This document shows, piece by piece, positions 51,838 through 60,857 of a stretch of 64,000 nucleotides of DNA. Position 1 is the stretch's first letter; every line of letters starts with the position of its first letter. The notes beneath the pieces were generated by a model, which ran no database searches, had not been told where the DNA came from, and was given only the letters and a program-made list of their open reading frames with translations. Position numbers and translations under genes: made by a program. The stretch is from Paenibacillus barcinonensis (GTDB lineage Bacteria; Bacillota; Bacilli; Paenibacillales; Paenibacillaceae): positions 62,001 through 126,000 of the forward strand of contig NZ_QJSW01000010.1 of assembly GCF_003217495.1 (NCBI RefSeq), in the 5' to 3' direction.

Positions 51838-52752
51838 ATGAGTTATGAATCCATGATGTGTGACCTGGAAACGGGTGTATGCGGAGCAAGTGATGAAGAA
51901 GAGATGCAGATGGTTGATCTGAAGCGGGAAGAGAAGAGCATCACGATGTATTATGTAACAGACCCGATCTGTTCACACTGCTGGGCACTGGAGCCAGTGC
52001 TGCATCGGTTTATAGACGAGTACGGTCATTACTTTCATGTAGAGACCAAAATGGGCGGTTTATTAGCAAGCTGGGAAGGATTTTCGGATGGGGCCAATGG
52101 TATTCAAAAGCCTTCAGATGTAGCTGAACATTGGAGAGAGGTAGGAGAGCACTCACGGATGCCGATTGACGGCTCCTTGTGGCATGATCATCCGATTTTA
52201 TCCTCCTATCCTCCTTCTCGTGTGTATAAGGTCATTCAGCGTATGGTTCCGGGAAAGGAACAAGCCTTCCTGAGACATGCGCGTGAGGCTGTCTTTGCGT
52301 TGAATCGTAACATCGGGGAAGATGATGTGCTTATCAAGCTTGTCGATGAACTAGGGCTGAATGGAAAAGAGATCGTAGAGGCAGCCTCACAGCAATCGGC
52401 ACAAGATTTATTGGAGGAGGATTTTGAAGCGGTTGCTCAGCTTGGGGTTCGAGGTTTTCCAACGATTATCATTGTAAATAAAGAGCAGAAGGGCATTAAG
52501 GTGGTTGGCGCCCGAGCATTGGATACGTATGTTCAAGCGTTGCAGCAGGTTTTGGGTGATACGCCGAAACCGAAGAAAATCAAAGCATTATCTCACAAAA
52601 TCCAAGAGGGGCATCTTCTGTTTTCCAAGGAAATTGAGGTGCTGTACGACGTAGAGCAGCAGGATGTAGAGTCTTATGTACGATCCGAATTACAAGAAAA
52701 CACGTATCAAACAAAGCACATCTTCAATGAAATGGCTATTCAGCGGGTGTAA
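51838..52752 (+). CDS. DsbA-family thioredoxin-fold protein (SpxH/FrnE-like)
   Basis: The ATG behind AAAGGGCGGG gives 304 residues. Residues 35-205 are a DsbA-type fold with the CxxC at Cys45-Ser-His-Cys48 (DPICSHCWALEPV), very close to the DPLCPECWALEP of SpxH/YjbH, the adapter that feeds Spx to ClpXP. The cis-proline loop is RGFPTII near 210. A second pair, Cys8 and Cys15, lies in an N-terminal extension. The C-terminal 100 residues are helical. It could be an oxidoreductase (FrnE-like) or a ClpXP adapter. The divergent HxlR gene suggests redox control. Confidence 0.82.
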   Translation: MSYESMMCDLETGVCGASDEEEMQMVDLKREEKSITMYYVTDPICSHCWALEPVLHRFIDEYGHYFHVETKMGGLLASWEGFSDGANGIQKPSDVAEHWREVGEHSRMPIDGSLWHDHPILSSYPPSRVYKVIQRMVPGKEQAFLRHAREAVFALNRNIGEDDVLIKLVDELGLNGKEIVEAASQQSAQDLLEEDFEAVAQLGVRGFPTIIIVNKEQKGIKVVGARALDTYVQALQQVLGDTPKPKKIKALSHKIQEGHLLFSKEIEVLYDVEQQDVESYVRSELQENTYQTKHIFNEMAIQRV

Positions 52753-52880
52753 TTGACTCAGGCAAAAGATAACAATGGAATTAGTACATTTATCCATGTA
52801 TTATTACAAATTCCCCGGGGCCTGTATTTTATAAAAGTCACATTATTACATGTTTAATTGATAGTTGATTAAATACAAGG

Positions 52881-52912
52881 AAGCAGCTGCTCTGAATGGG
52901 CAGCTGCTTTTT
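52881..52912 (+). terminator. Terminator of the DsbA-like gene
   Basis: AAGCAGCTGC pairs perfectly with GCAGCTGCTT over a 9-base loop, followed by TTT. Confidence 0.85.
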
Positions 52913-53271
52913 AGATATGCATTATAGACGAATGACGCACGTTCAAGGAAGTCCTCATCACAGATTTTTGTAATAAACCAGGTGATCTATCCATTCCTCA
53001 TGCTCATGGGCGGATCACTAATCGCGGCGTCTCCGACAGATGATCAAATTGACCTTCAGTAAGATTCAATAAGACAACTCCTTATAAGTTCAATCGAATA
53101 ATGCAGTATTGCTGGATCAGGTAGCAGGCAAGCCTCTTCAGTGTAACACAAATCCATGAGTACATAATTGCTTTCATGCAATAGATCAATAGCCCGAAAG
53201 GGTGGTTGTGAAGAATTTCACCAACTTGTCAGAAAGTGTTGAGCCTTTCTTGAACGTTTAGAGACGAAGGC

Positions 53272-53475
53272 GTGTCATGGATTGAATTGCTTCAAATTGA
53301 GGATATACTAATTTTGAATATTAAGTCTGAGCCTAATACGGAGTTGCACCATTATCAGCTGCAAGCAGGTATGGAGCGCCGGGTTTCTGATGTGGCGGAT
53401 CGCGCAGCCATGCAACTGATGCGGAAGAAAACGTACAAAACATGTGACAACCTATCGCTATTGTCTGTTTTGTGA
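53272..53475 (+). CDS. Doubtful 67-residue ORF upstream of cydA
   Basis: A GTG-started frame of 67 codons with GAAGG only one base before it, so translation is uncertain. The product has no membrane segment or recognised domain (a middle stretch ERRVSDVADRAAMQLMRKK is helical). Its stop codon lies inside the Rex-like box of cydA. It may be a relic. Confidence 0.25.
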   Translation: MSWIELLQIEDILILNIKSEPNTELHHYQLQAGMERRVSDVADRAAMQLMRKKTYKTCDNLSLLSVL

Positions 53476-53487
53476 ATTATTTCTCAT
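53470..53487 (+). promoter_or_regulatory. Rex-like operator before cydA
   Basis: TTGTGAATTATTTCTCAT agrees with the Rex site TTGTGAA-N4-TTCACAA at 15 of 18 positions (by eye). Rex represses cydABCD in Bacillus when NADH is low. It lies about 115 bases before cydA. Confidence 0.65.
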
Positions 53488-53603
53488 GATGGCATATTCC
53501 TTACTTCGGTTTATATCAGAGCTGATAATCACCTGCTTGCATGAGTAAACAACTTTAGTTCAGGAGTAACAAACCTATTTTACAACAGAGGAGGCAATAC
53601 AAG

Positions 53604-54980
53604 ATGGCAATTGATACGGTGTTATGGAGCAGACTTGTAACCGGTCTGACCCTTGGATTCCACGTTATTTTTGCAACACTTGGTGTGGGTATCCCCCTGA
53701 TGATCTCGATTGCAGAACTTATCGGAATTCGCAAGAGGGACCCTCATTACATACTGATGGCCAAGAGGTGGTCGCGAGGATTTGTTATTTCAGTAGCGGT
53801 AGGTGTGGTGACTGGCACGGCGATATCCCTGCAGCTTGCTCTGGTGTGGCCCAACTTTATGAAGCTGGCTGGCAATGTCATCGCATTGCCGTTATTTATG
53901 GAAGTATTTGCTTTTTTCTTCGAGGCCATCTTCCTGGGCATTTATCTCTATACATGGGATCGGTTCAAAAATCCGTACATTCACTGGCTGTTAAGCATTC
54001 CTGTTGTGGCGGGAGCAGGCATGTCGGCTGTATTTATTACAACAGTAAACGGCTTTATGAATCAGCCCGAAGGCTTTGTCATGCAGGCAGGACAGTTCTT
54101 GGCCGTTAATCCGGTGCAGGCCATGTTGAATACAGCCTCGTTCTCCAAAGTATTTCATGTGCTTAGTTCTGCTTATGTTACCGGGGCAGCTCTGCTTGCG
54201 GGCATCGCCGCACTGGCGATGCTCAGGAGAGGCCCATCAGCTTATCATCAAAAAGGCTTAAAGCTGATGATGGCTGTTGTTCTGGTGTTCAGCTTGCTAA
54301 ATACGCTCGCTGGTGATGTATCTGCCAAGTTTTTGGCTGAGCATCAGCCGGAGAAACTGGCAGCAGCAGAGTGGCACTTTGAGACAGAATCTGGCGCGGA
54401 TTTGATTCTGCTAGGCTGGCTGAATGCCGAGCATGAAATTATAGGTGCACTGCATCTGCCCAAGGTGCTCAGTTTTTTAGCCTTTGGAGATTTTAATGCC
54501 GAGGTCACCGGGCTGAACGAGTTTCCACCTGATGAGCAGCCGCCGCTGCTGGTGCATTATCTCTTTGATCTGATGGCAGGTATCGGCTTTGCACTGTTAG
54601 CTGTTTCTGCTTTGTATTTTCTGTTTGTGTTTTGGAAGAAGCGCAATGCCCTCAACAAATGGTTGCTTCGACTGGTTGCTCTTAGCGCACCGCTTGCCTT
54701 TTTGGCAGTCGAGATGGGCTGGTTTTATGCCGAGATCGGGCGACAGCCCTGGATTATTCGAGGATACATGCGTGTGGAGGAGGCGGCTACAACATCCCCG
54801 AGTGTACGCATTTTATTTTTTGTGTTTCTGCTCTTGTATATCGTACTGGGTGTGATATGTGCGCTCGTTCTGAAGCGTTTGTTCAATAACAACCCTGCCG
54901 AGCTTGAGATGGAGAAATGGCTGAAGACGAAGGAAGTTCAAGATCAAGCTATAGAAGCAGGGAAGGGAGGGCGTTCGTGA
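53604..54980 (+). CDS. cydA: Cytochrome bd ubiquinol oxidase subunit I
   Basis: A 458-residue membrane protein with about nine helices. Start ATG follows AGAGGAGGC. Typical traits: the N-terminal heme ligand His20 in LTLGFHVIFATLGVG, the ALVWPNFM/GNVIALPLFMEVFAFFFEAIFLGIYLYTW block with the conserved Glu residues, and WYYAEIGRQPW-type text (WFYAEIGRQPWI). The Q-loop is short, as in Gram-positive enzymes. The enzyme carries out quinol oxidation at low oxygen. Its stop overlaps cydB by one base. Confidence 0.97.
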   Translation: MAIDTVLWSRLVTGLTLGFHVIFATLGVGIPLMISIAELIGIRKRDPHYILMAKRWSRGFVISVAVGVVTGTAISLQLALVWPNFMKLAGNVIALPLFMEVFAFFFEAIFLGIYLYTWDRFKNPYIHWLLSIPVVAGAGMSAVFITTVNGFMNQPEGFVMQAGQFLAVNPVQAMLNTASFSKVFHVLSSAYVTGAALLAGIAALAMLRRGPSAYHQKGLKLMMAVVLVFSLLNTLAGDVSAKFLAEHQPEKLAAAEWHFETESGADLILLGWLNAEHEIIGALHLPKVLSFLAFGDFNAEVTGLNEFPPDEQPPLLVHYLFDLMAGIGFALLAVSALYFLFVFWKKRNALNKWLLRLVALSAPLAFLAVEMGWFYAEIGRQPWIIRGYMRVEEAATTSPSVRILFFVFLLLYIVLGVICALVLKRLFNNNPAELEMEKWLKTKEVQDQAIEAGKGGRS

Positions 54981-55993
54981 TGAGCTATGAATTGATTGGT
55001 ATTTCGGTGCTCTGGCTGTTCCTATATGGATATCTGATCGTTGCGTCAATTGATTTCGGAGCCGGATTTTTTGCCTTTTACGCACGCCTCACCAAGCAGG
55101 ATCATCTGATTAATCGTTTAATCTCTCGTTACTTATCCCCCGTATGGGAGATTACAAATGTATTTTTTGTATTTTTCTATATTGGCATCATCGGTTTTTT
55201 TCCAGATACGGCTTCATATTATGGCGCAGCGCTCATTGTTCCGGGCAGTATAGCCGTTATTCTACTCGCGATTCGTGGCTCGTTCTACGCCTTTGAGAAT
55301 TATGGCTCCAAGAACAACATCGTTTATCTGTTCTTATACGGAGCAACGGGCTTGCTTATTCCAGCCTCCTTGTCCGTGGCCCTGACCTTGTCGGAAGGGG
55401 GATTCATTCTGAAGCAGGGGGAGATCGTGTCACTCGATTATTGGGCCTTGTTGACTAATCCGTTATCCTGGAGCATTGTCGGGCTCGCCATCGTGTCGGT
55501 ATTATTTATCAGCGGGTCGTTTTTAACCTTTTACGCTTCGCGAGCAGAGGACCATGCTGCACTTCAACTGATGCGGAATTATGCCTTGTTCTGGAGTACA
55601 CCAACGATTATTCTGGCCCTGACCTCCTTTATATATCTGGGACAGCACAATGAACGTCATTTTCAAAATATGATGGATCTCTGGTGGCTTCTAGCCTTAT
55701 CTGTTGCGTTTTTCATGATTGCAATGTGGCTGCTGTATAATGGTCGCCGCTATGGACTTGCATTTATTAGCATTATGCTGCAATTTTTCTGTGCTTTTTT
55801 CGCCTATGGTATCGGTCAGTATCCTTACATTCTTGATCCGTATATTACCATTCAGAGCAGTGCAACCCCGCCGGCGATGGGCTTCGCCCTTGTCGTTGTA
55901 TTTATTGGTGGGCTATGTCTGCTCATTCCATCCCTGATTCTGGTGTTCAAGCTGTTTCTATTTGATGCCGATTATGTCAAAGGAAAAAGATAA
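54980..55993 (+). CDS. cydB: Cytochrome bd ubiquinol oxidase subunit II
   Basis: The ATG overlaps the cydA stop (TGATG) behind GGAAGGGAGGG, giving 337 residues. Start LIGISVLWLFLYGYLIVASIDFGAG and the eight or so helices are typical of CydB. It is the structural partner of CydA. The next gene begins 12 bases after its stop, so cydABDC is one operon. Confidence 0.96.
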   Translation: MSYELIGISVLWLFLYGYLIVASIDFGAGFFAFYARLTKQDHLINRLISRYLSPVWEITNVFFVFFYIGIIGFFPDTASYYGAALIVPGSIAVILLAIRGSFYAFENYGSKNNIVYLFLYGATGLLIPASLSVALTLSEGGFILKQGEIVSLDYWALLTNPLSWSIVGLAIVSVLFISGSFLTFYASRAEDHAALQLMRNYALFWSTPTIILALTSFIYLGQHNERHFQNMMDLWWLLALSVAFFMIAMWLLYNGRRYGLAFISIMLQFFCAFFAYGIGQYPYILDPYITIQSSATPPAMGFALVVVFIGGLCLLIPSLILVFKLFLFDADYVKGKR

Positions 55994-56005
55994 GGAGGGT
56001 ACCCT

Positions 56006-57862
56006 GTGAAAAGGCAAAGGAAACCACAGCCCGAACAACCTATAAACCAGCAGGCTGAGCGGCAAAGGAAAAAAACGGGTCGGCGCAGATCTACGCTGAT
56101 TCAGCAGCAAATGTCATCACTTCGCAAAAGCAGGCTTCTCCTTATGATCTTTTCACTGGCCCTTGGCGCAGCAGTGATCACTCAGGCCGTCTTAACAGCC
56201 GAGGCGGTCCAGCGAATCTTTGTGGAGCAAGCTACGCTCGACTCAATTATGCTGCTACTTGGCACGCTGCTTGCTGTTATGATGATTCGAACCCTGCTTA
56301 TGTACGGTAACGGAAAGGTAGGGCTGCATATGGCAGCCCGTGCCAAGACACAAATGCGAGCCATCGTGCTGCAGCACCTGACCCGGGCCTCCATGTTCTC
56401 TTCATTACAGGGGCAAACGGGAGGGAAGGTCAGTGTAGCACTGGATGCGGTGGATGAAGCGGATAGTTATTTTAGTCAGTACACCCCGCGTATGATGGAG
56501 GCAGCGATAATTCCCATTCTCCTATTAACGGCTGCATTCACCTTACATGCGAATACAGGCTGGATTATGCTGTGCACTGCACCCTTTATTCCGCTCTTTA
56601 TGATTCTGGTAGGCCTGCAAACGAAACATAAGTCTGAAGAGAAGTATGAGCAACTGGCCTTGTTCTCGGGAACGTTTCTGGATTCTCTTCAAGGGCTGGT
56701 GACCTTGAAACTATTCGGTCGTGCGGAACGTCAGCAGCAGGAGATTGAACGCAGCAGTCTGGGGTTCCGTGATGCAACGATGAGCATTCTGAAAATTGCG
56801 TTCACCAACACGTTCATGCTGGAAGCGATTGTCATGTTAAGCATCGGGATCGTTGCGCTGGAGCTTGCCTTGCAGCTGCTTGTGTTCCAATCCATGACCT
56901 TCCATACGGCATTTCTGGTGCTGCTGCTCGTTCCCGAATTCTACAGTCTGCTCAAAAATACGGGAACAGCCTTTCACAGCGGACGCACAAGTATGGGGGC
57001 TATTCGGAAGATAGAGCACATGATAGAAGAGACGGACATGTCCAGTCACTTGATTCAGTCGCGACCAGAAGCAACTGGCGCATCCGACGAGAATGCATCT
57101 GCATCTTCGGTATCTTCTGTAGCGCCAACGATTGAGCTTGAGAGTCTCCGTTTTCACTATGGTACAGCGGGTTTTGAGCTTAACATACAGCAGCTTGAGC
57201 TTAGAGCAGGGGAACAAATAGCAATCGTTGGGAAAAGTGGCTCCGGGAAAACAACCTTGCTGCACATTATCTCAGGTTTATTACAACCGACATCAGGAAC
57301 CGTGCTCATTAATGGAAGACCTTTCTCGCAATCGCGCGAAGCCGACTGGTTCAGTCAGATCAGTTATATTACGCAGCACCCGTATATTTTTGCAGGTACG
57401 CTTGCTGAAAATATCACTATTGGTGCATGGAAGAATGTATCCCGACAGGACATTGAAGAAGCGGCTGAGCAGGCAGGACTTGCAGGCATGATTGCCGGGC
57501 TGGAAAACGGCCTGGACACTCCTGTGGGAGAAGCAGGAAGAGGATTGTCTGGCGGGGAAAAGCAACGGCTTGCTCTTGCTCGTGCTTTTCTGAAACGGCC
57601 AGCTGTTATTTTGTTCGACGAACCGACAGTTGGACTTGATCTCCAGACCGAGCGAATTCTACAGCGCTCTATTACATCACTGGCCCGGAATGCAACGATG
57701 ATTACTGTCGCACACAGGCTGTATACCATTCAGCAAGCGGATCGAATTTTGTTTATGGCAGATGGCGTGTTGACAGATCAGGGAACACACCAGGAGCTGA
57801 TTCAGAGATTACCTGCTTACGCGGAGATGGTTCATATGCAACAAAAAGGAGGGATCGCATGA
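56006..57862 (+). CDS. cydD: Thiol reductant ABC exporter subunit CydD
   Basis: A 618-residue half-transporter translated from GTG behind AAGGAGGG. The N-terminal six-helix membrane domain (about 35-330) is followed by an ABC domain (about 370-610) with Walker A IVGKSGSGKTTLL, signature LSGGEKQRLALARAFL, Walker B AVILFDEPTVGLD and switch His in TVAHRL. With CydC it exports cysteine/glutathione and is needed for assembly of cytochrome bd. It overlaps the next gene by ATGA. Confidence 0.94.
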   Translation: MKRQRKPQPEQPINQQAERQRKKTGRRRSTLIQQQMSSLRKSRLLLMIFSLALGAAVITQAVLTAEAVQRIFVEQATLDSIMLLLGTLLAVMMIRTLLMYGNGKVGLHMAARAKTQMRAIVLQHLTRASMFSSLQGQTGGKVSVALDAVDEADSYFSQYTPRMMEAAIIPILLLTAAFTLHANTGWIMLCTAPFIPLFMILVGLQTKHKSEEKYEQLALFSGTFLDSLQGLVTLKLFGRAERQQQEIERSSLGFRDATMSILKIAFTNTFMLEAIVMLSIGIVALELALQLLVFQSMTFHTAFLVLLLVPEFYSLLKNTGTAFHSGRTSMGAIRKIEHMIEETDMSSHLIQSRPEATGASDENASASSVSSVAPTIELESLRFHYGTAGFELNIQQLELRAGEQIAIVGKSGSGKTTLLHIISGLLQPTSGTVLINGRPFSQSREADWFSQISYITQHPYIFAGTLAENITIGAWKNVSRQDIEEAAEQAGLAGMIAGLENGLDTPVGEAGRGLSGGEKQRLALARAFLKRPAVILFDEPTVGLDLQTERILQRSITSLARNATMITVAHRLYTIQQADRILFMADGVLTDQGTHQELIQRLPAYAEMVHMQQKGGIA

Positions 57863-59640
57863 AGGTGAAGGAGCTCGCCGTCCTATCCAAAGCCATGATG
57901 CAAGAACGCAAAGATATTCTGTTATCCATTATGTTCGGATTTATTGCGGGTACAGCGGGAGTAGCACTTTTCTCCGCCAGTGGATATATGATCTCTCAGA
58001 CGGTTTTTGCGCCGCCATTGTACACGCTGATTGTGCTTACATCTATGGTCAAGCTGCTAGGATTTGTGCGTGCGGCAAGCCGCTATGGGGAACGACTGGC
58101 ATCACATCGGGCAACGTTCTCAATACTGAGTCGTTTGCGCACCACATTTTTTGCCAGGCTGATTCCAGTCACTCCGGGCATATTGAACAAGAATCGAAGC
58201 GGAGATCTGCTCGCACGTATCGTGGGTGATGTGGAAAGCCTGCAGCATTACTTTTTGCGTGTAGCCTATCCTCCGGTGATGGTGGTTATGGTGTTCCTGT
58301 GCACCGTCATATTTACAGCCGTGTATTCCTTCTGGATGGCATGTTTGCTTGTAGCAGGCATGCTGATTACGGCGTTTGTTGTACCCGGACTGGTCGTGAG
58401 CTGGCAGCGTAAACTGAATGATCAGGTGCGGCAACATCGGGCAACACTCTCTACAGAAGTGACTGAGGTGTTATATGGCTTCCGTGATCTGAAAATATAC
58501 GGACAACTCGCACAGCGGGAGCAGATGCTGGAGCATGCTTCCGCTTCACTTGCCAGTGAACAGCAGAGATCAGCTACGCAGCTGCTCCGAGGGCAGTCGA
58601 TGCATGTCATGATCACCTACCTTGTAACCTGGGGAGTGCTTGTACTCGGTGCAGTACTGATCGGAAAGGGAGAGCTGTCGGGTGTATTCCTTGCCATGCT
58701 GATCCTGGCGGCACAGACGGTATTCGAAGAATCAGCAGCAATGGCTGTACTGCCTGCATATAAACAGGACAGTGAGTATGCAGCCAAACGCCTTGCCCAA
58801 ACCGCACCCCCGCGTGATGAGCAGCATGTCCGAGTTGCACCAGTTCATCCGAATCAGGAAAGGATTTGGGAACCATGCATGTACTCCGAGCGGTCGGCGG
58901 TTGAGGTCGAGATTTGTAACGTTTCTTTTCAATATGAGGGAGAGTGGCGTGCAGCATTGAAGGAGGTTTCTCTTCATTTGGCACCCGGCTCCAAAACGGC
59001 CATTGTCGGGCCCAGCGGCTCAGGAAAATCCACCATTCTCGACCTGCTGCTCAAGCTGCGCACTCCAACCTCCGGTGTTCTGAAGCTGAACAACGTCTCG
59101 ATCAGCGAACACCATGAAGAGAGCATCTGGCGTAATACTCACGTTGTGCTGCAGCAGAGCCATTTCTTTCGTGGGACGATTCGGGACAATCTGCTCTCCG
59201 ATAATCAGAATCTGGATGAGGAAAGGGAGGAAGATCGGTTGCTTGCTGTCCTGCAAGCCGTTCAATTACAGCATCTGGCGTTAGAGGACTTTGTTTATGA
59301 AAAGGCAGAAAATCTGTCCGACGGCGAGAAGCAGCGGCTGGCTATAGCAAGAGCAATGCTTCGACCAGGAACATTATGGCTGCTGGACGAGCCTACATCT
59401 GCGCTGGATTATGTAACAGAAGCTCGTGTACTGAAGAATCTGATGGCCCAAGCAGTGAATGATACACTGCTGCTCATCTGTCATCGGTTGACTGGACTTG
59501 AACAGATGCATCAGATTGTGGTGATGGATCAGGGACGAGTCGTGGAAACGGGTACGTTCGATGAATTAATGAGTCAAAAGGGTTATTTTTATGAGATGAA
59601 ACAAATTGAACTGCAGATGCTTGGAGATCAGGGCGCTTAA
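57859..59640 (+). CDS. cydC: Thiol reductant ABC exporter subunit CydC
   Basis: A 593-residue half-transporter starting in the ATGA overlap with cydD. Membrane domain about 20-310; ABC domain about 345-585 with Walker A IVGPSGSGKSTILD, Walker B TLWLLDEPTSALD and LICHRL. The signature is LSDGEKQRLAIARAM with Asp instead of the second Gly, while CydD keeps LSGGE. This asymmetry between the two sites is common in heterodimeric ABC exporters. A terminator follows immediately. Confidence 0.94.
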   Translation: MKVKELAVLSKAMMQERKDILLSIMFGFIAGTAGVALFSASGYMISQTVFAPPLYTLIVLTSMVKLLGFVRAASRYGERLASHRATFSILSRLRTTFFARLIPVTPGILNKNRSGDLLARIVGDVESLQHYFLRVAYPPVMVVMVFLCTVIFTAVYSFWMACLLVAGMLITAFVVPGLVVSWQRKLNDQVRQHRATLSTEVTEVLYGFRDLKIYGQLAQREQMLEHASASLASEQQRSATQLLRGQSMHVMITYLVTWGVLVLGAVLIGKGELSGVFLAMLILAAQTVFEESAAMAVLPAYKQDSEYAAKRLAQTAPPRDEQHVRVAPVHPNQERIWEPCMYSERSAVEVEICNVSFQYEGEWRAALKEVSLHLAPGSKTAIVGPSGSGKSTILDLLLKLRTPTSGVLKLNNVSISEHHEESIWRNTHVVLQQSHFFRGTIRDNLLSDNQNLDEEREEDRLLAVLQAVQLQHLALEDFVYEKAENLSDGEKQRLAIARAMLRPGTLWLLDEPTSALDYVTEARVLKNLMAQAVNDTLLLICHRLTGLEQMHQIVVMDQGRVVETGTFDELMSQKGYFYEMKQIELQMLGDQGA

Positions 59641-59652
59641 CCTGTGAAGAAG

Positions 59653-59679
59653 AAAAGCCGCAATTGGCGGCTTTTTTTG
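59653..59679 (+). terminator. Terminator of cydABDC
   Basis: AAAAGCCGC pairs with GCGGCTTTT over a 5-base AATTG loop, ending in a run of seven T. Confidence 0.9.
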
Positions 59680-59837
59680 CGTTAGAGGTTACGGGTGTCC
59701 CTCCACACAGCGCCATTATTGTCTGGGATGTATAGCGTAGTCACTGCTGTCGCATGTTTGGAATATAGCTCTAAAGCCATCTGCACAACATAGATATATA
59801 ATAGAAGTAGCCAGTCCAACTCGTGGAAGGAGGTTCT

Positions 59838-60662
59838 GTGAAGATGAAAAAGAAGATGAGAACAGTCATTCGGTTCCCGCTCGTATGGATGCTTACAGGT
59901 GCAATTCTTCTGGGGATTTCCGGGTTCATCACTCAACAGCTGTTCACTGCTGCAGATGGTATGATGTCGATTGTGCTCGCGCTTGCGGGAGGCGCTCTAT
60001 CTATCGCAATATACCGGTTAATTATGAAATTCATGGCTGATCGAAAGGTACAGGAATTACATATGCAGCGGGCAGCAAGCGAGTTGATGCTCGGTGCGAT
60101 AGTCGGATTGCTGCTGATTGCAGCCTCTGCGTTGATCATTATGCTGCTTGGCGGTTACCGCTTCACATGGTCGGCTGAGCACGCAGCCGGTTCGATTATT
60201 GCTGTGGCGATTGGCGCGGCTGTAGTAGAGGAGTTGATCTTTCGTGGTTTGTTCCTGCAGGCGATCGAGAAGCGGGGTGGAAGCTGGATCGCTCTGGCGG
60301 TAACGTCTCTTTTCTTCGGTCTGGCTCATCTGCCGAACCCGGGGGCAACGCTATGGAGTTCAATTGCGATTGTCATTGAGGCAGGTGTTCTGCTTGGGGC
60401 AGGCTTTCTGTGGCGACGCAATTTGTGGTTTGTGATTGGACTTCATTTTGCTTGGAATGCAGTGGAGGGTATGCTGGGCATTCCGGTTTCGGGGATTGTC
60501 TCCCAAGGCTTTTTTGATGTAGAGCTGTCAGGGCCAGCCTTGCTGACAGGCGGCAGCTTCGGACTTGAAGCTTCTATTGTACCAATTCTAATCAGTTTAA
60601 TGATTGCCATCCCTATGTTAATTCGTGCAAAGCGTAAAGGACATATTCACTCCAGGAAATAA
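59838..60662 (+). CDS. CPBP-family intramembrane glutamic endopeptidase
   Basis: The GTG four bases behind GGAAGGAGG is chosen (274 residues); an ATG two codons further (59844) is equally possible. Eight or so membrane helices carry the CPBP motifs: EELIFRGLF (Glu-Glu-x3-Arg), FFGLAHL (Phe-x3-His) and LHFAWNAVEG (His-x3-Asn). These form the active site of Rce1-like intramembrane peptidases. Bacterial members act in bacteriocin immunity, prenyl processing or signalling. It is monocistronic, with a terminator after it; the substrate is unknown. Confidence 0.88.
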   Translation: MKMKKKMRTVIRFPLVWMLTGAILLGISGFITQQLFTAADGMMSIVLALAGGALSIAIYRLIMKFMADRKVQELHMQRAASELMLGAIVGLLLIAASALIIMLLGGYRFTWSAEHAAGSIIAVAIGAAVVEELIFRGLFLQAIEKRGGSWIALAVTSLFFGLAHLPNPGATLWSSIAIVIEAGVLLGAGFLWRRNLWFVIGLHFAWNAVEGMLGIPVSGIVSQGFFDVELSGPALLTGGSFGLEASIVPILISLMIAIPMLIRAKRKGHIHSRK

Positions 60663-60713
60663 GGGGGCGATCTCATTTTCACACCGTATTTTCACCATAT
60701 TTGCAAGCAAGGA

Positions 60714-60743
60714 GCAGGCCGGTAAACGGCATGCTTTTTTTCT
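60714..60743 (+). terminator. Terminator of the CPBP gene
   Basis: GCA and GCCG pair with CGGC and TGC around GTAAA, followed by a run of seven T. Confidence 0.75.
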
Positions 60744-60793
60744 TGCGTGTATTGAGGTATACATCACAGGTCACAATGAAATGAAAATAACGC

Positions 60794-60824
60794 TTGACCT
60801 TAGGTCAGACCTAAGGTTTATGCT
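60794..60824 (+). promoter_or_regulatory. MerR-type promoter with 19-bp spacer and palindromic operator
   Basis: TTGACC (60794) and TATGCT (60819) are 19 bases apart, the long spacer used by MerR activators. Between them lies the nearly perfect palindrome ACCTTAGGTC-A-GACCTAAGGT (60797-60817). This is very probably the binding site of the MerR protein encoded just downstream. Confidence 0.82.
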
Positions 60825-60857
60825 AACGACAGACAGAACAACAAAGGTGGGATCACA

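Larger units (their letters stand above)
52753..53603. other. 850-base gene-poor region before cydA
   Basis: It holds a terminator (52881-52912), a weak minus-strand frame of 47 codons (53055-53200) whose product vaguely recalls small Spo0E-type phosphatases but has no ribosome site, a possible plus-strand ORF (53272-53475) and a Rex-like box (53470). The rest shows no clear gene. It looks like a stretch of decayed sequence. Confidence 0.4.

Noticed and set aside
53055-53200. Minus-strand 47-codon frame with a weak Spo0E-like look
   Set aside because: No ribosome site, no good start codon, and the central Spo0E motif S-Q-x-L-D is not kept; mentioned only as part of the gene-poor stretch.
55719-55937. 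Frame inside cydB on the plus strand
   Set aside because: Out-of-frame shadow of a conserved membrane protein gene.
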